DNA from: Tetragonia tetragonoides
Lineage: Eukaryota; Streptophyta; Magnoliopsida; Caryophyllales; Aizoaceae
Direction of reading: 5' to 3'
Length of the DNA stretch: 64,000 nucleotides
NCBI GenBank assembly: GCA_038025085.1
Contig: CM076139.1
Coordinates: forward strand, 43,938,807 to 44,002,806
Made by a program: the position numbers and the translations under genes. Numbering within the stretch: the first letter of the stretch is position 1; the number at the start of each line of letters is the position of its first letter. The notes under the pieces are model-generated. The model saw only the letters and a list, made by a program, of their open reading frames with translations, did not search any database and was not told where the DNA came from. Shown here piece after piece: positions 32,735 to 44,333 of the stretch.

Positions 32735-32780
32735 TGACAGTCATAATTTTAATCATAATCATAATCATAATCAATCAATA
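32735..32780. repeat. (ATAATC)n microsatellite at a putative Helitron 5' junction
   Basis: TCATAATCATAATCAATC-type repeats run straight into sequence with a GAGGCATGCCACATAGG motif, matching the organisation at about 47030-47140. Confidence 0.6.
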
Positions 32781-33600
32781 TATAAACCTGACATTTTTCG
32801 AGAGTATTGAGGCATGCCACATAGGTAAATAAATTAAAATTTTTATTTTTTTGCAAAATATAAGATGATAATTATGTTGTTAAAGAACTAGAATTATAGT
32901 AGGAAACTAATGCATACAATATGAATTTGGATGAAATTTTATCTACAAAAGACCACTAGCCTATAAAAACCAACCCTCCCTTCCCTCACGTTATCACGCT
33001 TATATCCCCACCATCCCCACAATTATTTTTTTGTTTATTTTCCCTTCTCTAGATCGGTCAAATATTTCATGATAAAATTTATGATTAATGATTCATGATG
33101 GTTTTTTGTGTTGTTACTTTGTACAGATCTGAATTGTGATTACGGTACGTAGGTTCGGTAAGTTTTTGTTTCCTTTTCTTATATTGACATCAGCCTGTTT
33201 TATTATTGATTTTGCATTATTTGTCTAACATATATGGTTGTATATTGTCTCTATTGTAGACATAAACGGCGGATTGATGACTTTTAAGTCTTAACTACGT
33301 ACCCTCAATGTAGCATTTTAGGTGTATTATATTGTAAAATTCTAAGCATTATACATTAATAATGTTTATTTGTTTGTCAACAAAAGAGTGGTATACGTAT
33401 ATGAGGTTTTTTTAAGGTGTTGATAGCATAAATGCATAATAGTGCATTTTGAAGGGATAAATCAAACTTCTAACAATGTTTATCAAGGCCAACCATAACT
33501 CCAGATATCGATCCAAATCCTTCTGCAATTCTGCTAACTTTGATATGGTGGCAATGGCAAAATATTATTCGTTGGGAGTCAATACTCATTAGGCTTTTTG

Positions 33601-33686
<86 letters not shown>

Positions 33687-35042
33687 CACTTATTAGCTTA
33701 AACGTATATAAATTTTTATTTATTATATGTGTAGGTTTGAATCATAGTTTGACATACTTTCCTTTATTATAATGGTGCAATGCCACAAGAGTTATTGATG
33801 TGGAGTATATAAGTTTTGAACTATTAGAGTTTGTACTATAAATGGAATATATATCTTCTATATTTAAGAGTTTCATTATAATTATAATTGCAAATATTCA
33901 CTTTTCGTATAAAATTTATAGATAATCATAGTATCTCATACCTTTTTGTCCATTGCTTCATAGGTATAATTTTTTTTTTAAGATTATACTAATTATGGAT
34001 CATGATTAGAATCTGCACTCTTTTTTTTTTTTTTTTTGCTTGCTCTTCACACTCATTAGCTACCTTCAAGTCTCCAATACTAAGATTTTATTGGCTTATT
34101 TGTAAAGAAAAATTCTCCAACTCTACCTATGAGATACGGTCCATGTTCACTCTTTATATTATCACCTATGCAATCAAGATTGTTGTGCCACAATGAGGCA
34201 CTCTTGGGAGATATAACTCATCAGTAGAATCAACATGAATTTAAATCATTAGTAGAGCGGCTTAATTACTAGAGAGTGGCCAGGAGGATATGTACGAGGA
34301 ATATTAAAGAGTATTGATTGCATATATATAAAAAAAAGGTACGAATAACATGACACTATAATTTGACTCAAGAGTACTACGTAGATGATATTATCATATA
34401 TTGTATGAGTGTTAAACTACTTATGAGTTTGTATTAAAAAAAGAAACTACTTAAGAATAGTATAATAGAAAACAAAATTACTAATATGAACTTGATCAGA
34501 GTCAAGGATATAGAAAATAAAACATCAATTATCCATGTATATAGCACGTTCGTGAGTAGTTCAAATGAAAATATTACTTAAAAAGAAAAGGAAATGCTAA
34601 TGATCAATTGATCACAGTACATTTGACCAAAACAATTAAAATAAAAAACTGAGTAACTAAATAAGAAAATAAATTCAAAGATGATAATTCTCATAAAATC
34701 ATATTAGCAATAAGATGTAAGAGTTACAATTATCTTTCAACTTTAATCAATCAATATATGAAAAGATTTTGACACATGACATGTGTATCAACTAATGATC
34801 GATATATTTTCACAGTTTTTTTTTTTTGTAGAATGATATATTTTCATAGTTAAGTGAGGTAGACAATATTTTTTCAAAATGATTAATTTAATACAGAATA
34901 TTAACAAGAATTTTATTTAACCCATGCAGAGTTGGATTATAGTGTATTATTGAACGAAAAACATGTTATATATGTGAATGAAACAATAGTTTAAAACATA
35001 TAAGTAGAATATTTAAAACATCGTACACGAGTATATTGACAT
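32781..35042. other. AT-rich Helitron-derived interior, no gene
   Basis: No ORF with a recognisable domain. A TATAAAAACC motif near 32963 and a gene-leader-like pyrimidine stretch at 32970-33060 have counterparts near 47775-47830. Confidence 0.45.
33600..33684. repeat. (TAA)n microsatellite
   Basis: About 28 near-perfect units. Confidence 0.95.
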
Positions 35043-35045
35043 GAA

Positions 35046-35213
<168 letters not shown>

Positions 35214-35215
35214 AA

Positions 35216-35300
35216 GAGCGCGCCACCTAAGCGAAGATAAAGACAAAATTAATTGGTGTATAACGTTTAGGACTCTTAGAATCCCTACTGTTTAGGATTC
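35216..35300 (+). repeat. Helitron 5'-proximal block, copy 1
   Basis: Starts GCGCGCCACCTAAGCGAAG and continues through GTTTAGGACTCTTAGAATCC. Similar copies lie at 47150-47222 and 49514-49596. Confidence 0.7.
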
Positions 35301-35382
35301 TTGGGTTGTGATAAACCTCTAGAGTTTTATAAGAGTTATACTAGAACTCTATCAAATATTTGAAATCATATGTAACTTTTTC

Positions 35383-35481
35383 TACACATCTCAAAAAATA
35401 ATAACTTTTATACCATCAAATTCGCTTTGAAAAATACTTTAGAACGAGATGCATATACAATATGTATAAGAAACATGTAAG
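35383..35481 (+). repeat. Conserved Helitron interior block, copy 1
   Basis: About 100 bp containing ACATCTCAAAAAATAATAA, then AGAACGAGATGCAT and ACAATATGT. Related copies are at 35917-36020, 36291-36392 and 47311-47410, with a partial copy at 49641-49675. Confidence 0.75.
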
Positions 35482-35916
35482 ATCGCAAATATATGTTGGT
35501 TTCCGAAAATAAGTAAAAATAATAATAATTTTAAGAATAAATTAAGGCAGAAAATAAAAAATGAGCAAATATCTTTAGCCACCTAAGCAATATCTTTAAG
35601 AGCATGCCACATAAGAGAAAATATTAAACAATAAACTAAACTAACACATACTTTGAACAAAAAATTATAAATAAATAGAAATAGAAATAAGAAAAGAAAA
35701 ATAAGATTTTTCACACGTTAGTAACTTAGTAATTAGTATACCTAAATCAATTGCCAAATTTTTAAAATATCAATCAATATATAATATAAAGAAGCTTCAT
35801 ACTAATAAAGTTTCGGATAATGAAAAAGAGAGACGGAATTGTGCTAAATAGTTAGAGTTTTATTAGCATCATAACTACTTTATCTTTATTTAATATTCAA
35901 ACTCGAATATAGTTAT

Positions 35917-36020
35917 CTTACATATCTTTAAAAATAATAATATTTACACCATCATATTCGTCTCAAAAATTACTTCAAAATGAGATGCATATGTAATATG
36001 TTTGCAATAAATTTGTAAGT
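35917..36020 (+). repeat. Conserved Helitron interior block, copy 2
   Basis: Diverged copy retaining CATATCTTTAAAAATAATAA and AATGAGATGCATATGTAATA. Confidence 0.65.
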
Positions 36021-36290
36021 TTGTGTTATAATATTAATTTCAGTAAAAAAAAATAAATTTAATATGATATTTACTAATAAAAGAAAAACGAAAACAACAA
36101 GACATAGAAATTTGAACGCGTGCATCCCACGGGCATCGCGCCACATAGGAATGTCATCTAAGCAAGCAATTAAACAAAAATAAATAAAGGTTAGGAAATG
36201 AAATATAGAGCTTGAGTTGTGATAGACCTCTAGAGTTTTGTAGGAGGTATATTAGATATCTGACAAATATTTATAAAATCAAATATAATT

Positions 36291-36392
36291 ATTTCTACAT
36301 GTCAAAAAAAATAATCTTTTAAATCATTAGATTCGCATTGAAAAGTACCTTAAAACGATATTCATTTACAATATGTAAAAGAAACATGTAAG
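36291..36392 (+). repeat. Conserved Helitron interior block, copy 3
   Basis: Retains TTAGATTCGCATTGAAAAGT and TTTACAATATGTAAAAGAAA. A decayed 3' hairpin (TTCGTGCATAGCACAAG, 36433) follows. Confidence 0.65.
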
Positions 36393-36654
36393 ATTGACTT
36401 GAAAATAAATTTGAGCAAATATTTATTTTAAGTTCGTGCATAGCACAAGTTTGATTACTAAGTTGCATCACCTAAGCAATTAGTCTCGACAAAAAAAATT
36501 GAAAAGCAAGCCACATAAGCCAGAAATATATTTGAGAATATTGAAAGAAAAAAAAAAAGTGGAGAATGTGATATATGTCTCTCCTCATGTTCATATTTTA
36601 CCTTTTATTAATTTGCCTCTCTATTTGCTATATGCAAGACTACTAGGCCAAAAG

Positions 36655-37216
36655 TTGACATGAATGTAACGAGAGACTACTGAAAGTTGAATGCTTCATG
36701 TAAATCTAAATTTATTGAGAGGTTATCGCATTGATTCAAGGCTCCTCCAATATGATATATAGTGTTTAAACATCGATCTAAGAACGATTTTAAAGTAACC
36801 ATTTTCGGAGGTGCAATTTGGTTAAAATTCTAATTGTATTTTAGGAGGATTATGATAACTAATATCTTTTTTTATTAAACGCCTCACATAATCACTTCTT
36901 CATTTTTTTTGAATATTTTTCTCACCCTTTATTCTCCCTACATCTCTTTGTTTTCAAGTTTTCTTATTTATTCTAGTAAATCTTAATGATCCGAGGGGCA
37001 TGAAAAATAAAAGAGAGATCAACCTAAATCACTAAGCATAACATGAAACTAGCATCACTATATAGCATGCATAATTATAATCAATTAGTTATTATTTATG
37101 ATTTCTTTTTTTTTAAATAGATAACTGGGATAATGTTAGTGTGCGTATTCCACCAAATAAATATTAATACACAGACATTTCACTTAACCCGTGCAACGCA
37201 CGGGTTTTAAAACTAG
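36655..37216 (+). mobile_element. Helitron 3' segment A with terminal hairpin
   Basis: This segment is about 85-90% similar by eye to 49815-50361. It ends with a perfect stem-loop, CCCGTGCAACGCACGGG (37188-37204), and CTAG at 37213-37216, followed by T. The full element start is not resolved. Confidence 0.8.
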
Positions 37217-37218
37217 TA

Positions 37219-37290
37219 TCTATATATTAGATGCATTTTCTGACAGCATTGAAGGCGTCCACCTAAGTGAGTCCTTGTAATAATATTTTA
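37219..37290 (+). mobile_element. Putative Helitron 5' end abutting the previous 3' end
   Basis: After CTAG|TA the sequence begins TCTATATATTAGATGCATTT and carries GCGTCCACCTAAG 40 bp in. The same start follows the 3' end at 50361. TC is the usual Helitron 5' dinucleotide. Confidence 0.6.
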
Positions 37291-37690
37291 ATATTAAATA
37301 TAAGATAGATATATAGGTTTTGGTATAGAATATATACTAAAGTTGTACTTTTCTAACGTTAAAGATTAGATTATTATATTTTAAATAGCATATAATTTAA
37401 CTTCAACTGCTCAAAAAATTAAATTTCTTACACCACTGAAAAGAGTATGAAATTTCCTATAAACTGAGACTCATTTGTAGTAGATTATATTATTGATTTA
37501 AAAAAATAACGTATATTTAAAAGAGATATATTTTTACAACATGAGATGCGTCCAACTAAACAAGTTATTAGTTTTATACAACTTAAGAGTTGCATTGTAA
37601 AAAAAAAAAGAAAAAAATACATGTATTAGGTTTAGAAATTTAAAAAGCAATATCAAGGTAAAATATAATAAAGAGAGTATGTGTGGAATA
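37291..37690. other. AT-rich Helitron-derived stretch, no gene
   Basis: Partial similarity (AAAAAATTAAATTTCTTACA, TGAAAAGAGT) to the blocks at 50490-50690 and 52280-52480. Confidence 0.5.
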
Positions 37691-37729
37691 AAGAAAGTGT
37701 ATTGTATTAGTTTTGGGTCTCGTTTTGTT

Positions 37730-37922
37730 AGTTTGGATTGGTCGTTTACTCATAGGGAGGTAATAGAGTAGCACATGAGCTTGCGCATGTGCAACCTTGG
37801 GAAGTAGGTTGGATGTTTTGGGATACGTCTTTCTCGGAACAAGTTATGTCTATTTTGGAGAATGAGTTTATTGCTAATGAAAACGGATGATTGAACGGTC
37901 TTTTACTCAAAAAAAAAAAAAA
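37730..37922 (+). mobile_element. LINE 3' tail (RNase H C-terminus + poly(A))
   Basis: The plus frame reads NRVAHELAHVQPWEVGWMFW and ends at a TGA near 37890. This is the C-terminal end of a plant L1 RNase H (the HELA motif). A poly(A) of 15 follows at 37908-37922. Only about 200 bp were inserted or survive. Confidence 0.75.
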
Positions 37923-37929
37923 AGAACGG

Positions 37930-38385
37930 TGAACAAAAAATGATTCTAGCTCCAATCTTCAATAAAAAATTTTGCCCATTATCACGTATATTTTTATAAC
38001 TCTACGTAATAGACGAATTACTCATATTATGTTAGGTCTCCAACTTTTATCTTTGCCCCCGCCCTCTCCATACTTATTCTTCTAAGTAAATTAAATGATT
38101 ACTATTTATGTATACAAGTTTGAAAAATAGTCATCAAGCAAACATTAAAATTTGTTTTGTTATTTTACAATTTACGTCTTAGACTGTGATCCTTTATTAT
38201 TTAAAATAAAGAGGTTAAATAATATACATTACACATTTAACCTGATTTTAGCATAAAAGAAGGATCATACCTATGAAAATATAGAAAGACTTTGAAACGA
38301 TAACCTGAAATTTGGATCAGGTAACATATGAAGGTGAGTTAATCAAAAATTAATTGAAGTTGGTGATGATAAGAGTTTAAATTTT
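37930..38385. other. No gene recognised
   Basis: AT-rich spacer between two LINE remnants. Confidence 0.4.
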
Positions 38386-38389
38386 ATAA

Positions 38390-39004
38390 GGTTCTACTGC
38401 TTGGCCTGTTAACAATAGTGGGGTTTACACTGTGAAATCGAGTTATAATTGTCTTCTGGAGAGCATGAGAACTTTAGGGTAGATGTTATTGCCTGGGGTA
38501 AGTACTCAGTTCTCAGGCATGCTATATATTGTTGGCTGGTGCTACATGGAAGAATTCTTACTAGAGACAGGCTCCTCAAGATGGGATGTCAAGTAGCAAA
38601 TCAGCTCTGTCCTCTATGTAATGTGCATAATGAAACAATTTCACGCCTTTTCTTTTCTAGCTCTATGTCAAGACAGGTTGTGGACGAGATATGCTCTTGG
38701 GTCAAGCTCACTGCGTGGCCAAAAGAGTATCAGCACTGGCCCAAATGGCTTATGAAAAGAAGAGGCATCCGTATTAACTTTAACACACCCAAACCAATCC
38801 CGTTCTCTTGAAGAGTACTTGCATCCGTATTAACTTTAACCCACCCTGCTGGAGGTACTATCCACGTAGTAGTACACGTAGTCCGAGCTGGCCGCACCTT
38901 TGGCTGAGCATTCTGGTATGCCTCCAGGTAATCAAGCGCCCCTCTACTACTGTTGGCATGTCTTTTTGGTAATAAAAAAGCTATCTTTTACCAAAAAAAA
39001 AAAA
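38390..39004 (+). mobile_element. 5'-truncated LINE with zinc-binding domain and poly(A)
   Basis: The plus strand encodes NNSGVYTVKSSYN and then a zinc-binding domain (LKMGCQVANQLCPLCNVHNE, to about 38700), which is the region after RT in plant L1 ORF2. RNase H is absent or unrecognisable. A 20-bp sequence GCATCCGTATTAACTTTAAC is directly repeated at about 38766 and 38820. The element ends in 12 A near 38992-39003. Confidence 0.8.
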
Positions 39005-39257
39005 TGTGACACTAGATCAACAATTAAGTATTAACTAAATCATTTGGGACAAAAAAATTGCACTTATTAAGAAAGAGTAAATTAATCCCCCAAAAAAGAA
39101 AAAGAGTAAATTAAAAAAAAAAAACAGAAAAAAAAAAATCTGAACAAATTTTTTATTGAAAAAAAATAATAATAAAACACTCGAGTAAATGCACAACAAT
39201 TGTCATAGGAAAATATGGAGAACACACAAAACGCAGAAAAAAGTGAAAACAATAGTA

Positions 39258-39346
39258 ATAGCTGGTGAGAATCGAACACGAACCAAATGAACTAAAAACA
39301 AGCACTGGACGTGAGAACGCTGGCAAGTTCCACTACGCTAGCTGAC
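39258..39346 (-). other. tRNA-like sequence (SINE head or tRNA relic)
   Basis: The minus strand reads TAGCGTAGTGG (box A-like) and, about 55 nt on, GTTCGATTCTCACCAGC (box B/T-arm-like). It does not fold into a canonical tRNA by eye. A T-rich tail follows on that strand. SINE origin is more likely than a functional tRNA. Confidence 0.35.
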
Positions 39347-39471
39347 AACATAAAAATAGGCTTCAGCCTTTTTTATGCGTATTAACACGGAAGCGCATAG
39401 CGAAATACCAGCGGACGCGCGGAATCTTTTCACGCTCACGGAACCCACAATTACTCGCCCTATACAATAAG

Positions 39472-40096
39472 CAGGGGTGAGCGCAAGCAGGTACCCACTT
39501 GAAATTTTAGGATTTAATATTAGAATTGGTTAAGCAGTTCCTCAATTTTGGGACCCAGAATTAAAATTGGTTAGAGCAATTCCTCAAAATTGATACCCAA
39601 ACTAGGAATTGGCAGGTCCAATTCCAATATCAGGTACCCAATTCCCGTCATCCCTCACTGAAAAAAATTGCTTGACATCTTGTCACGTAAAATTTTAATG
39701 AGAATAGTGGAATACTATCCAAATACTATGAGTTACAATTATGCGACAATTCCAGAAAAAATAATAATTAAAGCATCGAAAAGATCAAAATTGTACCATA
39801 TGCAATAGAAAACTAAAGTAATAGTAGTATTGGTAGGCATTGTAAATTGGACCCACCAGATACTCAATTGTTGGAATTGGTCCCACAAGGTACCCAGATC
39901 TTAGAATTGCTCTCACCAGGTACCCACTGGGTCATCGGTTCAGAAAAATGATACCCAGAATTGGAATTGCTTCCAAGCAAGTCTAAATTTTGGGACCCAG
40001 AATTGAAATTGGCGGGACCAGTTCAGGTCCGGACCCGCCAGGTCCAAACCAATTTCAGGACCAGGACCAGGTACCCAGGACCCATGCTCACCCCTA
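39472..40096. mobile_element. hAT-like non-autonomous DNA transposon
   Basis: Termini CAGGGGTGAGC (39472) and GCTCACCCCTA (to 40096) are nearly perfect inverted repeats of hAT type. The interior is filled with GGTACCC and GGACCCAGAATTG motifs in both orientations, continuing from the termini. Left flank ACAATAAG and right flank TCAATAAG (offset by 2 bp) may be a degraded 8-bp TSD. No transposase is encoded. Confidence 0.7.
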
Positions 40097-40904
40097 AGTC
40101 AATAAGTCCGCCCCATAAGAGATTTATTGTTTTTTTTTTGTACAGAAGTGTTATTAGATTACCCTTTGAGTTTTCGATGAGATAAATAATTAAATTATTT
40201 AAAATTTTATCATATAATCACAGTTCGTGAACGCACGGGCATCTACCTAATTCAAGTGGCGTGTGAAGAACACTTGCAGAAAAAACCCAAACAAACCCTA
40301 AAACACTTCTGCTCTTATTATAAGTTTCCTAGTACTACTACTATTCTACTTGGCGTAGCAGATAAAGCTATCAAATCTTCTTAGACATCTAAAAGGCTTA
40401 ACCTTCCTAATTATAATGCGTTTTATTTTATTTGCTCACTACAATCGACAACCTATTTTTGATAAAAAGAAAATAAATCAACAACCTATTTCCCTAATCC
40501 CCATCAAGAAACCATGTATGCAATGGAACAAAATGAAAAAGAGACTCTTTCAATTATTATTCCAGAAGATGTAATTTTAGAAATCCTTCAAAGGTTGCCC
40601 CCAAAATCACTCTTACGTTTCAAAGCCGTGAGCAAATCTTGGCATACACTCATAGGCAGCCCTTTCTTCGTATACCGCCACCTCGATTATTCCATGAACG
40701 ACGACGACAACACCTCTAATCGGCTCCATCTACTCAATTTCAGCTATTGCTACTTCGGCAACACACGTGAACCAGCCCTTGATGCATCCTTGTTAGCTCA
40801 TGACGGCAAAATCCTCGACCTCGAGGGTGCTCCCCCTTCCTTAACCAAGGAAATAGTAGGGGAACAATGGGCTCAACCCTACACCAATCACACCCCGATA
40901 TGGG

Positions 40905-41058
40905 TGTTAACTTTTATAATTGGGCCCATTAAGAGAGTGTTTATAACATAAGTGAGGTTCCAATCCAAAACCAATTGGCAATGGGTGGAGTAACTCCCTT
41001 AGTTATAAACACCTCAAGGCACTCTTTCTTGATCAATGTGGGACAACTCACTTCAACA
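40905..41058 (-). repeat. TRIM LTR A (154 bp)
   Basis: TGTTAAC...TTCAACA on the plus strand. Nearly identical to LTR A' at 41453-41606. Confidence 0.85.
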
Positions 41059-41248
41059 CCCCACCTCACGCAAAGACCCATCTTAGGCTGAAGCGTGGAC
41101 CAATCAAATCCAACTTGGGCCATTCACACGCGCGTGGGCTAAACAGGGGTCAAATTAAACTACCCAGCCGCACAATTGCCTCATTGAACTTCAACATGTG
41201 GGCCAACAAGGGGTTATAAAGGCAGGACCAAAGCCCGCTCTGATACCA

Positions 41249-41410
41249 TGTTGAATTTCAACAAATTGGGCCTTAACAAGTGAGCACACACACAAGATAA
41301 GTGAGGTTCCAACCCAAAACCAATTGGCAATGGGTGGAGTAACCCACTTCCTTATATGTATGCTCAAGACCCATTAATCTTTTCATGTGGAACATTAACC
41401 CACTTCAATA
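41249..41410 (-). repeat. TRIM LTR B (162 bp)
   Basis: TGTTGAATTTC...TTCAATA on the plus strand; the final CA has become TA. It matches LTR B' and shares a central about 45-bp core with LTR A. Confidence 0.85.
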
Positions 41411-41452
41411 CCCCACCCCTCACGCAAAGACCCATCATGGGCTCTGATACCA

Positions 41453-41606
41453 TGTTAACTTTTATAATTGGGCATATTAAGAGAGTGTTTATAACATAAG
41501 TGAGGTTCCAACCCAAAACCAATTGGCAATGGGTGGAGTAACTCCCTTAGTTATAAACACCTCAAGGCACTCTTTCTTGATCAATGTGGGACAACCCACT
41601 TCAACA
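41453..41606 (-). repeat. TRIM LTR A' (154 bp)
   Basis: Second copy of LTR A, preceded by a PBS at 41441-41452. Confidence 0.85.
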
Positions 41607-41796
41607 CCCCACCTCACGCAAAGACCCATCTTATGCTGAAGCGTGGACCAATCAAACCCAACTTGGGCCAGTCACACGCTCGTGGGCTAAACAGGGGTCA
41701 AATTAAACTACCCCGCCGCACAATTGCCTCATTGGGCTTCAACATGTGGGCCAACAAGGGGTTATAAAGGCAGGACCAAAGCCCGCTCTGATACCA

Positions 41797-41958
41797 TGTT
41801 GAATTTCAACAAATTGGGCCTTAACAAGTGAGCACACACACAAGATAAGTGAGGTTCCAACCCAAAACCAATTGGCAATGGGTGGAGTAACCCACTTCCT
41901 TATATGTATGCTCAAGACCCTTTAATCTTTTCATGTGGAACATTAACCCACTTCAACA
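41797..41958 (-). repeat. TRIM LTR B' (162 bp)
   Basis: Outermost LTR, ending TTCAACA directly at the right TSD. PBS at 41785-41796. Confidence 0.85.
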
Positions 41959-42507
41959 ATGGGGTCCTGTTAATGGGATCTACTGTATAAGCATCGCGTC
42001 TAGATTCTTCGGGTTAGGTACCTTTATACTTTGGAACCCCGGTAATCGACATTACCATGTTGTCCCTCCAAATTCAATAGTCCCTTTCCATACTGAAGAT
42101 ATTGATTAATTGTTGGTTTTGGTTTCGACGATTGTTCCAACAAAAATAATGATTACAAGATCATCGGGATTTCCAGACACGGTGCTTATGCTTCTCCTCC
42201 GGATCGCTTCTCGTATTTCCATCTATATAGTCTAGCAACTAATCCCTGGGAATTGCTCGACCCTTTTCAGATCTGTAATGATCCTCAACTTATTAAAGTC
42301 CGCACGGATGGGCGTGCAGATTTTCACCCCCTTATGTTCCCTTGGGGTGGAGTTTACTTTCACGGGGCGTCCCATTGGCTTTATACTATGCCAGATGATG
42401 TGTTTCTGGAAACAAACGGTATACTTTCTTTCGACTTTGCGACACAGTTGCTTCGGGTGTTTTCCGTACTGCCTGAAAGCACCGTAGACATGAACAAAGA
42501 ATGGAAT

Positions 42508-43436
42508 AATATTAATAGGCCGCTGTTATTGCCAGGTCAAAATATACTAATGCCAAACTATTAATTATTTGAGTTGACAATTCAGTCCTTCATATTAATA
42601 AGGAAAGCCTTATATTCTCTCTTCATAATATTGTTTTGTCTACAGCCATTGTAAGTGAAATATGCAAGTAACATTGAGCTTGATTTTATTTACTTGTAAC
42701 ATTGAGCTTGATTTTTATGTATCTTTATGGCCATGTTGAAATTACAAAGAAAGTTGAAGAACGGACCTTAGAAAGTTGATTAAAACTTTTGCATTTTATG
42801 TCATCTTCTAAGGTACCCATTTGGTGTCTTTGGGCGTTAAAATTTTTAATGGGAATTTAATGTTAGAGTAGTTCATTACTTCATTTCAATAAAATCCCCA
42901 TAGAAATATCAAAGTAGGTGGTGAATGGCAGACTTAAGAGTCAAAACAAGACTCCATTAACGATCAGTGAAGGTGTGGAAGGAAGCTATAACAAAAGGAA
43001 AGGCAGGCCAAAGAGATAGAGTGACAGGTTGGTGATTTGCCATATGTAACGATTGGTGTTTGAATTTTTTTTTAGATCAACAATGCTCATTTTTTTTACG
43101 TGGATTTAAGATCAAATCTTCCCTGTCATGCTATGGTTAATGGCTTCAACAAATTGAAGAAGAAAAACGAAAGTTGAAGAACGGACACTAGCAATCTATA
43201 TATTCAGTTTCTAAAAAAAAAAATCTTTCCATTTCTTTTGCTAAATTAGTGGAGTTGGAAGATTCTAATCCTATTGTCTTTCCATAATTTTATTTGTAAA
43301 TGAGGCAATTAAAGATAGTTGAGAGAGATCATGGGTTTTGCCTTATTAACATAGAGGGCAAGTTTGTCAACCCAAAAAATTTATGACCTGGCATTAGTAT
43401 TTTTCGACCTGACAATAACAACGGCCTATTAATATT
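42508..43436. mobile_element. Inverted-repeat DNA element inside the F-box gene
   Basis: Arms of about 48 bp at 42508-42555 and 43389-43436 pair well (AATATTAATAGGCCG at the tip, TACTAATGCCA further in). The gene's reading frame is continuous if the element is removed. The palindromic tip AATATT makes the TSD ambiguous: it may itself be a 6-bp duplication. A motif, AAAGTTGAAGAACGGA, occurs twice inside. No ORF; superfamily not determined. Confidence 0.75.
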
Positions 43437-43996
43437 CAGCTTTCTATGCCCATAGATAACTGCCTAGCATTGGTTTGTTCTAATAATACTTCTCTATGTT
43501 CAGTGCCTTGTATTTTTGATGTGTACCTAATGCGAGAATATGGCGTGCAAGGATCATGGACAAGAGTTTACAATGTTACGTTAAACTCGTTCCGGGCTCA
43601 ATACATTGACATTGTCGACCATCGCCTTTTTGTCTATGAAGAAACCCTTCGACGGGTAATCTCTTATTGCATCCTTGCCACTGATCAACCTGAACAAGAG
43701 TATTATCTAAAAAATAAGAATACTATTAGGCCTTATTGTGATCGATGAGTTAGCCAACAAGATCGAAGCAGACACAATGTTAAAAAGCTTACAGATTCAG
43801 TATTACTAGATTATTGATTCTCTAATTGTAGCCTTACGGAGCCTAATAATAAGCACACATTCAGCCTTAAAATGTTTTTTGTGCCTTACAAAACCGCGTG
43901 GATGGCATTCAATGTGATTGCTGACCTGATAATGTGTTGCTTTGCCTATTCCCATGGCCTCCAAGTCCTTTTTTGTAACTCAAATATATATAGTCA

Positions 43997-44145
43997 TGTG
44001 ACGGTCTCACTATAAGACGACGATTTTGAACCGATAGTGTTACTTCTAATTGTCTTATCATAAATGGTCTTACAATAAAAATTTTATTTTTATAAACACA
44101 AACACTTATATAAGACGATCTTACCGTGAGACAACGGTTACAATG
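43997..44145. mobile_element. Small MITE-like inverted repeat
   Basis: GACGGTCTCACTATAAGACG and the complementary ATAAGACGATCTTACCGTGA face each other across about 100 bp. TSD not resolved. Confidence 0.45.
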
Positions 44146-44333
44146 AACAAAATTAGTGTTACTTTTGGCCTGAAAGGTATCTCTAAGCAATGTTTTGTGT
44201 TGAATAAATAGGGTTACTTTTGACGATATTACCCATTTTTCAGTCCTTTTTATCAGAAATATGCATGGCTAATTGGCTACTTCAGTGTACTCTGATGAGT
44301 ATAGCTAGTAAAAGGACTAAAGGAGGACCTATA

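Larger units (their letters stand above)
40905..41958 (-). mobile_element. Tandem TRIM array (four LTRs, three internal domains)
   Basis: The array is bounded by the 5-bp TSD ATGGG (40900-40904 and 41959-41963). In plus coordinates it contains LTR A 40905-41058, internal 41059-41248, LTR B 41249-41410, internal 41411-41452, LTR A' 41453-41606, internal 41607-41796 and LTR B' 41797-41958. Each internal domain ends next to an LTR with the minus-strand PBS TGGTATCAGAGC and starts with a purine-rich tract (GTGAGGTGGGG, minus strand) next to the other LTR. No protein is encoded. TRIMs are non-autonomous LTR elements that depend on enzymes in trans, and tandem TRIM arrays sharing LTRs are known in plants. 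Confidence 0.9.
40514..43748 (+). pseudogene. F-box protein gene, interrupted twice and frameshifted
   Basis: F-box proteins recruit substrates to SCF ubiquitin ligases through Skp1. Segment 1 (40514-40904) carries the F-box at residues about 15-55 ([32 protein letters not shown]). A TRIM array with TSD ATGGG follows. Segment 2 (41964-42507) resumes in the same codon with GPVNGIY, TFILWNPGNRHY and GFGFDDCSNKNNDYKIIG, typical of F-box-associated (FBA) domains; a frameshift lies near 42105-42120. A 929-bp inverted-repeat element follows, then segment 3 (43437-43748) resumes in frame with the FBA C-terminus (FDVYLMREYGVQGSWTRVY). Apart from the insertions and one indel the gene is complete, so it probably died recently. 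Intronless structure is usual for this family. Confidence 0.9.

Noticed and set aside
39258..39346. Functional tRNA gene on the minus strand
   Set aside because: Box A/B resemblance but no consistent acceptor and anticodon stems; recorded only as tRNA-like.
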